Source of the DNA: Asterochloris sp. CNOR1
Lineage: Eukaryota; Chlorophyta; Trebouxiophyceae; Trebouxiales; Trebouxiaceae
Length of the DNA: 64,000 nt
Reading direction: 5' to 3'
Assembly: GCA_963969365.1 (NCBI GenBank)
Contig: OZ017763.1
Location: 1,922,001 to 1,986,000 of the forward strand
Part shown: piece after piece, positions 12,001-24,000 of the stretch
How positions within the stretch are numbered: position 1 is the first letter of the stretch
Layout: each line of letters begins with the position of its first letter
Notes under the pieces: generated by a model
The model's database searches: none
What the model was told of the DNA's origin: nothing
Seen by the model: the letters and a program-made list of their open reading frames with translations, nothing else
Translations under genes and position numbers: made by a program

Positions 12001-15000
12001 GTGCAGTGCCGCAACCTGCAGCAGACTTCTGCAGCATACACAGCATGTGATTGAGTGGAAAACCATGGGTTGCACAGTGATGGGAAGCTCTTTGCCAATG
12101 CCTGCTTCATCAGGCTTGGGCAGATCTGCAGCAGCAAGCCACTGCTTCCATGACGGCACCTCTGCAACACAGTAGGTCAGTGCTCAGAACCATTGTGTGC
12201 AGCACCGCTGCATTTGCAGAGCCACAGCTGCTGCGCCTTTGATGGTCCCTCTGCAGCACATCAGACTCTGTTCTAGTGGGAAAAGGTACTCAGGCGCTCC
12301 CAGGCACCAGCAGGGGGGCAGCTGTTGATACTTTAAGTAGGGCTGGGTGGCAGGCCTTTCAAAACTTTGGCCCTGCGAGGCGTCTACTTTCATAGCAGCC
12401 TGGCCAGCTGTATTCACCCACCAGTGCAGACCGCAGATGCAGTCTGCAATTCAGCAGCCCATGAAGCCACCACATGAGCAGATGCTGATTCTGAAAATAA
12501 AGAATGCACTCAGATCAGCAGGAGCCACTGCTGTGCCAGATGCTCCACCTGGGCAGCTCCAAGGTGGGACCCCACCAGCCCCTCAACTTGGTGGGCTGCA
12601 CCCATTTGAGTGAATCTGCACTCCTGCAGCTCTGTTTGAAGCTCACCAGAAGTCCCAGTCTGCAGGTATCTGAGTGTATCTGAGATGAACTCCAGCATCC
12701 TGCTGCAGACAGCCGGCTGCTGGCGCAACGTGCCAGGAGGCATGTTGTTGGCTGTCAGTCTGAAGATGTGAGCCACTACGGTGCGCATCTCATCACGTCT
12801 AAGGCGGCTCTTTGCACCTTCTGCCATAATGAACTGCAGCAGCAGGTGGTGCAGACGGTCAGGGATGATCATGCGACACCTCTAGCACTGATAGCGGCCT
12901 CATGTCAGGTGACTAGTGCAGGCATGCGAAATCGTGGTCTTACTATTCACTGAGGGCAGGCATCTCCGCATGCAGCGCTTGGCTGCTGTCTCATGCAGGA
13001 GGGTTTGCACAGTTCTGCCAGTTGGCAGCTACACAGCATGTGAGGTTTTCCTGTTGCTTCCTTGGTGCGCGGGCTACAGCTTGGCCACTGGTGCAGCACG
13101 CCAGTGCAGGCACCCACATTGGTCTTCACGCTGGAGTAGTCCTCTATGAGGGCAGGCATCTCCTCAAACAGTGGTGGCAGGTTATCAGGATGGCAGTACC
13201 CCAGAGCCAGCATGGCTGCTTGCTGGTGTGCCTCAGCACCCGTCCTGCAACAAGACTCAGAATTCTGGATGCGAGACGTACTCATGTACAGATGTGCAGA
13301 GGGCAAACATTGGCATGCTGCGTGTGACTGCAAGACCATATGGTATGCAGACAGAGCCCTCCTCCACATTGAGCGAGGCGCTGCCTGCATGTGAAGCCCT
13401 CAATCATGCCACAATCATGTACAACCACAGAAGCTTGCCACTCGCTCACTAAGTCTGTGAGCGAGTGACAGAAGAAGGCCTATGAGTCAGCATGCCTGCC
13501 AAGCTTTGCATGACATGCGTCAGCCATCACAGTCCAACTCAAGCAGCCACTTATGATCAACAGGCAAGCTGCCATTCCTTTCTGCCTATGGCAACATATC
13601 CAGGCCTGCAACTGCAGCTGAGGCACCTCAGGCATGCCAGCACAGCCACTTCAAAGAATGCCATGGGTCGGCTGCAGGCAGGTAGCAAGGCCGCCAGACT
13701 GAGTCAGGCAGAAGACTGCATCGTATGCTAAACTGCATCCTGCAAGCCTGAGAGGCATACCTTGCAATGGTTACAGAATTGTGGACCATCTCCAGAAAAA
13801 CAGCATGAGAACCGCACAGCTGACACCGCACATGTTCTCACTGCTAGGCAGACTGCAACATAACACAGTACCAGTAACTGTGCTGGAGGCTTACCTGACA
13901 GTAGCCAGCAGCTGTTTGACCAGCTCCTTGGAGGGCATGACGCCCGCCCGAGCCGCCACAGCTGTGCTCACAGACGGGCAGGCAGCTGCCACCATGCAAT
14001 AGCAGCGGCACATGTCGATCTTGCCGGAGTCCCCAGCGGTGTCGCTGAGGAGAACCATCTGCCCCGAGCTGTTGCGATACATCTGCCCCTGCAGTGCAGC
14101 CACGCCGCTGGTGGTCAGTCACAGGGTGCCACTGTGTGCACATGTGCTGCGGGGCAGCTCCGTCTGCCCTACGCTGGTGCAAACCAGAGTGCAGCTGCAG
14201 GGCAGCAACACACATACACATATGTATATTGCGATCTCTATAAGTGTATGTGTATGAAAAGTGACAATCTGCTCTGTGCTGCTGCAGTTGCCACACTCTG
14301 CAGGTCAGCAAGGGGAGCAGCAATCACCAAGTGAACAAAACCATCTGATGTGAGCAGCTGTTCATCTTGCCTTCCTGCAAGTCAACACAGTGAGGCAAGT
14401 ATGAGGGTGCTTCAGTCAGGCGGACAGCATCACTTAGCAGCCTCAGGGAGTACACAGGTACGCTTGGGCACACCCAGGCCGTGGTGGCGTGCTGGCAGGG
14501 CATGCTGTAAACCTTAGTCTCATGGTGGTCAGCTCACGGGTGCAAAGGTCTGGTCTGGGGCCTGCTCTGCAAATTTGACTGAGGACTATGGACTGCTGCA
14601 AAGCTCTGGTGTCAATAGACGCTCCAAGTTGAGGCAGTCTCCAGCTTGCTTGAGTGCTGCAGCACGCTTTGCCAATTCAGTTTCCCCGGCAAATGAGCCA
14701 GGAGGCAGCAAGTCCTGAGCAGAGCCACCCAACGATCCAGCAGCACCTTGGCTTGCCTGCTGCTGTTTCTGTAGCCAAATGCAAATGCAGCAAGTGTGGT
14801 GAGCAGACTGTGTTGCGTACAGGTGGCCCACCTGCAGCTGCCTGCAGACCTCATCACATGATGCGATGCACATGCTGCCACTCTGAAGCAGGATGCGCAG
14901 GGGCTTTCACTTTCCAAGCAAACACTCACCTGCAGCCGCCTACAGACCTCGATGTAGGCTGATGTCACGGAGGCTGAGCACATGTGGCCGGCATGCTTCA

Positions 15001-18000
15001 GTATCTCGCTCAGGCACCGTGCCCACCGAATTGCGTCATCAGAGGTGCTGCAGCGCTCCAACAGGGCCTGCAGAGCAGATTGGGTGGTCAGGCTGATCAG
15101 TCACAGTGACTGCTGACTGCAGCAGAGCAGGGAGTCTTGCCATCACAGGTGCTGCAGCGCTGCAAAGGGCCTGCAAAGGGGGGTTGAGTAACAGGGCACA
15201 TGCGGCTGCAAGTACTGTGGACAGATGCGCAACATTTCTCAGCAACAGGGGTGCCGCAGCCTATGCACACATCGCCCGAACCCTAACCCCTAAACCCCTA
15301 AACTGCTGCACGACAGCATCATTGCACACGTTGACTGGGGCGCCTGGATTTGCTGAGGGAGTTGCATTGCTTTCACACTCTAAGGCAGGTGTGCTTGCGG
15401 GGTGGCCTTCACATCAAAAGGCTCTTTCTTGTGGCTCCATCTGGAGATACTTTTCATTTGGATGGGCAGGGTACACCAAGGAAAGTAGGCTACACCAAGG
15501 AAGGGGAATCTTGAAATCACCTTGAGATCCAGAGGCTCATCCCTGTGCCTATCATCAGCAGGGGTACGCCACACCCGCCACAGCTCAGCCCACCTTCCCA
15601 GGTCCCAGTAGTGCCTGATGGCAATGTCAGACCCAACCTGCAGCACAAACGCTCTTGATCTGGTCTGGCATAGACTGGCTCACCGCTTGCCATACAGCCT
15701 GATGGCACCGTCGGAGCCATGAAGGCAGGGTCAGCACGCGATGATGCAAAGATAGTAACTGCAGCAGGTGAGCTGCTAGGCAGGCCGGCTGAGGCTGAGC
15801 CAAAGTGCCCACCCACCTCTTCTATTACGTCCATCAGATAGGTTGGGGTGGGCTCAGCCTCAGCTCCCACTGCATCCAAAAGGATGAACTGCTCCAGAGG
15901 CTACACACCAATGCATATGGCACCAATTGCAGGCGACGACAGCTACGCGTGCGAGCTCAGCTATACATCCCGAGGACAATGAGGGAGACTGAGAGATTGC
16001 CTAGTTCGCCGCCCATGTGGTGCCATTGGCAGGAATCAGGCAGTGTAGAGCAGTTTGTACGGGTAAGCACCCGCATGCATCAAGCTGCTGAGCAAAGTGC
16101 AGGCAGTAGGCGTGAGAGCCCACCTGACAGCTGCTGCTCGGCCACTTGGCGGTGCAAAGCCCTCAGCGTGACCAGTGCCTCAATTGCTCCCTGCCTCACT
16201 TCCACGGTGCTGCTGCACAGCAAGCTGAAGATGATGCCCTCCAGCTTGGGCAGATCAAGCCTGCAGGCGTGACGCAGCGACACTGCAGTCTTGTAGGAAG
16301 GTCCAGATCTTGAAGAAGGCGCCAGCCAGCGCAGATGCAGCCTGAAGGCGAGTCCTGACTTTTGAGATTGTGTGCTCTCACGTGAGCATGGAGGGCAATC
16401 TGCATGGCACGCGCCTCACATATTGGGAGCAGGTCCCTGCTGTACAGATGGATGTCAGCACGACCACTGAGCCTTTTTGCAGATCATTATGCAACATATA
16501 AGCAAGGAGGGCTGCAGCTCAGAAGTTGTAGGTTGCCTGTGCCACTACTGCCACGCGCATCCCACATGCAGGCATGGCCATTGGAGGGCAGCAGCCCAAA
16601 GCTGCCACAGGCCAGGCTGAGGTCTACAACATGTGATGGCTGCCCTTTCACATGTGACAATGCTCACTTATTTCAGAGAGCAACGAGACAGAATTGGCAG
16701 CAGGAGCTCCAGAGTAGTACGACTAGGCAACCCTTTAGCCGTCGCTTGGCATTGCACATGTGCAGACACAGAGTGGGCTGACAACATGATCCCACCTTGT
16801 GCCCATTTTGCTTGGCCTCAGTGCGCACAGCAAGCCTTTCTAAGCAATGGACGCACTCCTCTATAGTCAGTACACCTTGGTGCAGCAGGATGATATCTGA
16901 TGCCCTAAGACCTTTAGGGTTGTGCACACCTTGAGGACGCTGAAAGTGGGGGCTCCTGGAAATGATCTCCAGCCTGGCGGTTGAGCAGGGTTTGCCACTC
17001 CACCATGAAGTGCACCAGCCACCCCAGCATCTGCACAGTCACCTACAGGCAGTGTCAGACAAGGTTAGAAGCAGAATCTCATGTTCATCTGGAAGCCCAA
17101 CTCAATCCAGGGTTTGCTCCATCACCTGCATGCAATGTGGAACCAGGTCGAAAGTCAATCAAATGATCACAAAACAAGGCCTGACATGTGTCGGCAGCTC
17201 AGCATCTGCATTGCACCTGCAAAGCACATGACAGTGACGGCAGAATGGCGCTCAAAGTACATGTCTGCAGTTGCAGCCGCAGCACCTGCGCTGGCACCTG
17301 CAGGCCACGGGAACTTTATGCTTCACAACAGAGCAGCCGCCGTATGAGCAGGCGCTTGAGTGAAAGACCTGCACAGAGACAATGGCCACACAGCACAAGC
17401 CGGACACCAAGCGGCGCAGGCAGGAGGCTGTGCCTCACCGGCCTCACCACATGCCAGTGTCTGGCTGCCCAGGCATGCACTGTGCTGCCACAGCCGATGC
17501 AAGGCAGGTCTCGCAGCTGTTGCTTCACGTGTTGCATGCATCATTGGCTCACATCTGATAGCTCATTAGGGATGTCTGCAGCGCAGACGGCCATCCCCTT
17601 GATGAGGCCACTGCGCATCTGAGGCAGGGCGTGCAGAACCCTGCTGATGACGTCCGTGGCTGCCTGGCGCACACTGTCATCCGCATGCAGCGTGTACGCT
17701 GCACACAACCAGCCATCACATTTGAGGGTGATCAGCATTGTGCTCAATTTTTTGAGGCTGCCTGGCGCAAACTGTCATTTGCATGCAGCGTGCAGCCTGC
17801 TTGCAGGAACAATCACCATGTCAATCATGCAGCACTGAGTTTCTATTTTGTGTGGCAGCCTGGCGCATTGTTTGGTCTGCATGCAGGCTTTAGGCTGCAT
17901 GCAGGTAGTAAACATGCAGCTGAGGGGCATGCACAAAGAACAGCCAAAACAGCTCACTCAAGGAGAATTAAGCAGCCGCCATCAGCAAAATTTAGCTTGT

Positions 18001-21000
18001 GCTCAGGATAGCAGCCAGCATGTCAAGTCTAGGGTCCAGGAAGCGTCTGCACGCGACACGCAGATGCCAGCACCCGCCAGCACCGGTCACGCAGATGACT
18101 TGCAAGCATCCAGGACCTCGACCGGGAACGCCAAAACAGGGGCTGCCCTGCCAGTGTCTTATCGGCACAGAGGCACATGCCATGGCACATTGTCATGGGA
18201 GGCGGGTGCTCACAGACTGCGATCCACACAGACTGCAGACACACCTGGCAGGTCCTCAAACATGCGGCCGCCCTGCCAATGGTCAGGCAGCACAAAGGGC
18301 ACACATCGCAGCGCGACCGTGAAGCAGGCCAGCCCTTTTGCAGTGGCATCCAACATTCCCCTGCAGCCAGGGAGGTAGTGGTCATGCTCCATGTTGTGCT
18401 GAAAAAGGTTGTCTCAGAGAGCTGCCTCCAGCCAGCATCCTGCACCTGGTCAAGGCACAGCTTTGTAAAGTTTAGGCAAACACAGGGGCCAGACGGGTCG
18501 CACTTCATTGACTTTGGCATCAGTCTCATCCAGAGACAATGCAGCATCTATAGCACACAGCATTCTGCAAGACGTATGTCACTCATGGGAAGGAGTGTCT
18601 GCAAAGGGAGCATGCACATTCAAAGTCTCACTTATCTGTTGCTGTACACCAGCTGCAAGTTGCATAACAAAAATGTTGTTGCAGTTGAGCAGCAAACAAT
18701 CCCCTCAAAAAGCTGCATGCAGACCCTCGCCTGTTGGTTGAAACCAGCTTGAAGTGTGCAAACATGTTGTGGCAGGTCAGCAGGACCCTGGTCAACGCGG
18801 CTGACACTTTAACTGCCAGGCTGCCCACTCCATAGGCATCCAGCGCCTTATCCCCCGCACGAATCATGTCCAGCAGCTGATCACAGTCTGTGGCGGCAGC
18901 CCAGCTGTCGGGCAGACCCACACCCACCATCTGCACAAAGGGGCAGGTGCCTGACTTTGACTGTAATCATGTAACGGGCAAATGCTTGGCGCTCATTGCA
19001 GTGTGTTTGTCAGTCCCAGCTGGCAGTAAAAAGAGAGGGTGCTTTGCAGCAGGTGGCGGTGTTTACCTGAGTCCCAGCTGTAGGTCAGTCCCGCACTCAC
19101 CACCAGCCCACCACAGGGTCAGACTTCTTGCTGCCCGCCAGCAAGGAGGCAGGACCACCGCCAGCAATGAGGCGGGACCACCGACAACAATGCATTTAGT
19201 GCAAAATGGTGACAGGCATAGCAGCATGCAGCCATCACTGCAGAGTCACAATGTCTGCCGCCTGCCAGCCGCAGGGGGGAGGTCAGGATCACACATAAGA
19301 GAAGGCCCTCAGCCTGATTGATCTGAGGAGGCAAAATCAACTCACTGCAGGGTCAAACTTCTTGCCACCTGCCAGCCGCAAGGGGGCCGTCATGACCACT
19401 GACAGCAGGGCCCTCAGCCCAATCATGGTGGCATCCCAATTAGAGCCCTCTGACTGCAGCAGCTCCAGCGTGAGGCTGCCAATGGCGTACTCTGGGGCGC
19501 CATGATTGGCGATTGTCACGCACAGCAAACGAATAGAATCCTGCACGCATGGCGAGTAGTGCTCAAGAGGAGCGCATGGTGGGGCTGTTACTGCCAAAAT
19601 CCAGGCATCATGGACATACACAGCATGGGAATGTGGTCCTGCACACATTGACAGTTGCATTTCAAGCACAGTGCATAGTGAGGCTGCCAATGGCAAATTT
19701 TGCAGCACCATGACAGGCAGTTGTCATGCCTAGCAAGCAAAGCAGGTCCTGCACACATGGGAAGGGGCTTACTATGGAAAGCCTGTGAGGCGGCATGCTC
19801 TGGCGCCTCTGTGCAGAAGCACAGCCCCTGGGCGGCAAACTTTATGCTCAGCATGTAAATGGGTCACACAGCAGAAAAACCTCAATGCAGACCCCACAGG
19901 CACAGTCAATGGAGGAAGGGACCTGCCATGATGCAGGGCATCCTTAGGAGTCTGCATCCCTGTCACCAAACAGTATCTCAGAACAGGCTCCAACAACTGC
20001 TCCTGCACACCTCAGGCCCTCAAGCCACAAGATGCGGCTGGGGAGCAGCCCATGGTGGCTTGGTGCCGGGGCACAGCGGCAACTGTGGGGACATAGTATC
20101 ATGTCCTTTTATCTGCATGGACTTGGCCTGCTAAGCACTGCTGAGAAAAAGGCCTCAAAAACCGGGTAGTCAAATTTTGTGCTGATCAGAGGACTGCACC
20201 TCCATTTTGTGCAGTACAGGCAGCCTTGCTGCAGGTCAAGTCACAGCCGCCATAATGACTCACATGCTGTTCTGGGGCCTGGAGGTTGCCCTTGCGCAGA
20301 TTGAGCAGCACGGGCTTCATCGTCTTGTGGAGCCAGCGCGACACCTTGTCGCGCGCCATAGGTCCTTGCAGACGGTACAGGTAGGTCGTGCACAGCTGGC
20401 ACAGGCAGCTCAGCACCAGGGTTCTCAACACCTTGTCCTGCAGGCAACAGGTGGCAGCTGTGCACTGAGCAAGGGCTGTGGGAAAAGGCAGCTTAGGTGC
20501 ATCCAGCAGCTCAACATCAACACATTGATTTAGAAGCCTTGCCTGGATGGCAAGCGCTGCTGCGACAGGCTACAGCTAGCCAGACAGCATGCATCAAGTC
20601 CACGCTGAATTAGCTGGGCTGCGGGCCCGCCCTGAAGACTGCCTGCAGGGACCAACACTACAGCCCTGGGATGGGTTCCCCTGTCACATGCAGATTTATC
20701 TTCCCCACCCTACAAGCCACCAGGCTTGCCTTGAAGATCCTGTGCAGGTTGTCCACCAGGGGATCCACATCATTGGCAAATGTGTCATCGTCCTCAAGGC
20801 AGACCAGGCAGGTGATGAGGGGATATGCCACCGCAGCGTGTTTGCTCTGCTTCTGTGTCCATGCCGTCAGGTTGGCTCTGAGCTTCACAACTGTTTGGTA
20901 CCACCTCTGCAGCAGGAACATCACAACTTCAGGGGCGCCGCAGGCGCCCCATGCCTTGATGTCACCCGTACCGCATTGCATGAGGACATTGAAATCCTAG

Positions 21001-24000
21001 CTGCAAACCAGAACATAACGAGTGCAGAGGGATGCACAGGTACCTACCTGCAAGATGTGTGGGCTCAGGCTGCGCGCCAAGGAGCGTGGCTGATCTGTCT
21101 TAAGGTTGGCTGGAGGATGGAGGTCAGCATCTCAGCCAGAGCGTGGTGCACCTGCGACACACCCAAGCCACGGTGAATCACAATAAGTGACATACAGACC
21201 TTTTCACATGGTGGTGCAGGCAGCTGCGGGTGCTTGAGAGCCAACTTGGCAGTTGCACAGCTTAGAGGTATTGCAGGAGGCGGAGTCAGTGTGCTTCAAA
21301 GCTGATGATACACCTGCGAGCTGCATACAATCAAGCTGCTCTACAAATGTCATGAGCAGTATGTCAAGCAAAGAGACAAGTCCTGCGTGAAGCAGAGCAA
21401 CCAGTCAAGTTGCTGGCACATTTAACAATCGCCTGCATAGGTCTCTGCTAGGCAGCTCCCTCAAGCAGCAAACCAAAACAGAAGGTCTGACATGAGACAA
21501 GGCAGCCGGCCTTATGCACTCCAGCTCAGCAGATTCCAGCAGCAGCATAGCCACCAGAGAGGCCTGCCCAAACAAGCTGCTCAGCAGATACCAGCAGTAG
21601 AATCTCAAATATAGGCCTGGCTCAAGGCTTCTGCTCAGCGGATGCCAGCAGCAGCACATCGACCAGAGAGCCCTTGCATGTGGTGCAACCTTTGGCCTGC
21701 ACGGGGCTGAGAACCTCACCTGAGACTTGCGCACAGGCGCCCGCCAAGCCAGTGGGTCTACAGCCGCTAGAAAGTCAATGGACTCCCGCAGCTGCAGGGT
21801 ACACACGCAGAGGTTGGCACTTGCACAGTGGGTCCACAGCTGCAAGAGAAGCAATGGACTCCCGCAGCTGCACGACAAACGCGCAGAGCTTCAAAGATTG
21901 GCGCCAGGCCAGTGGGTGCACAGCTGCCGGGTAGCTGATGGACTATGCAGGGGTGCACACAGAGCGTGTCTTGCGAGATTACTGCCCTAGATGGTCATAG
22001 ATGCTCAGACCTGCAGAGATGCATGCACAGCAATCGAGCAGGCCCCAAGACCACCCCATTGAGCATGAGGGGAAGGCGCACAGGGCCTCTGATCAGTTCA
22101 ATGGGCAGAAGCAAGCAGTGCATACCTTGCACAGCCAGCCTGAAGCATGCCGCAGTGCTGGCAGGCAGAAGCATGTGCCGCCACATGCTCAAAGTGGCCT
22201 TGGGGCACCTTTTGCAGGCGCTCTCACAACTACGTGCTGCCAAATGCAGGCCTTGAACAGGGACAGCATGGTACGCGCCCCACGCTCACACAGAAGTACT
22301 CTGGTGCAAGTCTCAAGCTCACTGAAGGGTCCCTGGACCGGCGGTGGGTGGAACTGCAGGCTAAGGGTGCACTCTCTTGCTCAGCTGATTGCAGCCCAGC
22401 GCATTCACTGTGCGGCTTTGTTGTGATGCACGTCCCAAGCTTGCCGCAGTGCCACCGGTAAGAGGCAGGTGAAGACACTCACACAGGGAGAAACATCCTT
22501 GTGCCTACCTCAAACTTCTTGTCGTGACTCGAAAAGATGGTGTCAGCAGATATGTCGAGTCTCAGCAGCTGTGCACAACTCTTTCTGATTGCAGGGCTGA
22601 CTCCCGGCCCCAATGAAGAGGTGCCCTGTCAATGCATTGTGGTGTAAGACCACATGTGAACCTCACCGCAGCGTCGCTGGACATTGGTAAGTGCAGGGCG
22701 CTCATGCCCTCGCACAGCTGGAAAATCTGCGTGCGGGGATGCCCCCCTGGGCCCGAGTCCACAGACAAGCGCTGCTCCAGCTCTACTGTGAACTTGGCCT
22801 GGATGGCTCTCAGGCGAGTGGCTGACAGGCCGCCAAAGACGTTGGCAGCCAGGCTGGTCGCGGTCGCCTGCACCATGCACAGAGCGGGTCCAAGGACAGA
22901 GGCCTGCCTGGCTGCCGCCATGCTACACTGCGTTTTGCACAGTCTTGGTGCTGCCTCAAGAGCAGGCAGGTGCACAGGATAGCCACACTGCTGTGGTCGT
23001 GCTAAGCAAGTCTGTGCTGAGCGTTTTGCCAGCGCCTCATGGCACATGCCCTTCAGGAAGCTGGCAGTCTGCGTGCAGCCATGCTGGCAGCACTGGTGTT
23101 GTGTGGCAACAGCCTGGCAGGGCTGAGTGGAGTGCTGCCACATCTGGTGGTGAAACACGAGATCAAAAGGTCAGATGACAGATGAAGGCTCTGTATGCTG
23201 CTGTGTTTGCAGACAGATGGCCATTGACAACGTGCTGGCCTGGGGGATACACGTGAAGATATGAGTGTGGGATGGGCCTGCAGGCCGCTCAAATGTGTGG
23301 CCGAGAGGCCACCAATGATTTGTGGCAGCATGCACAGAACGGTCTTTGGCTGCTGCCCCGAGGCCAGGCCGAGAGGCGATGTTCTGCATGTTTCACTGTG
23401 GCTGACTGGCAGACAAACACTTCATGCGTGACCGACGCTCCTTTGTAGGCATGCCAACTGGCACTGAGGGTAGCCTCAGGGCCAAGCATGTGCACTGTGC
23501 TGCACAATGGTGCAAACAGCATAACGACTGCACCAAAACCCAACTGGCATGCTGCTGAATGTTGAAAGCAGCCAGCCTGCCAGTGCCTGGAGATATATCA
23601 GGCATGTGGCCACCACCCAATCGAGCCTGCCCTGCCAATCTGCCACTGCTCTCAAGCTCTCAAGCTGTGGGGTCATTTGCACCATCTGTACGGTTGCAGC
23701 TACCATAGCCTCTGGCCCGAGGCTCCATCAGCTATGGCGCAGCCTGACTGGCTTTGAGACGCCCTTCTGGTCTCACCTTCCGTCGTGGCTCCATGAGCTC
23801 CACATACCGCGAGTTCTCCACGCTCAGCACCCAGTCGAAGGCCGTCTGCTCCAGCAGCTCTGCCTGGCGCTCGCTGATGCCACTGGTGGTGGGTCCAATC
23901 AGCTGGCTGGCAGCCTCCAGAAAGACAGCTTCCACCGCAAGCTGCAGGCAAGAATAGAAAAGTGCCGAGACGCAGAGGATCATTGCAAGACCTACAGGGT

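Larger units (their letters stand above)
10015..17690 (-). other. FRY: FRY exon map, middle third
   Basis: Approximate exons placed by matching plant Furry blocks: 17545-17690 (SVRQAATDVISRVLHALPQM), 16125-16280 (EVRQGAIEALVTLRAL), 15795-15880 (TYLMDVIEEVGGHFGSA), 15525-15640, 14940-15065 (AIRWARCLSEILKHAG), 13895-14095, 13130-13250, 12650-12845 (RTVVAHIFRLTANNMPPG), 11650-11825 (MQQLRFCLCLVARAV), 11115-11270 and 10015-10250 (SNLDLFDTCIDQCYTSYQ). Ends are good to about 20 nt only. Introns of 300-900 nt separate them and contain sequence resembling the neighbouring exons. Confidence 0.6.
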
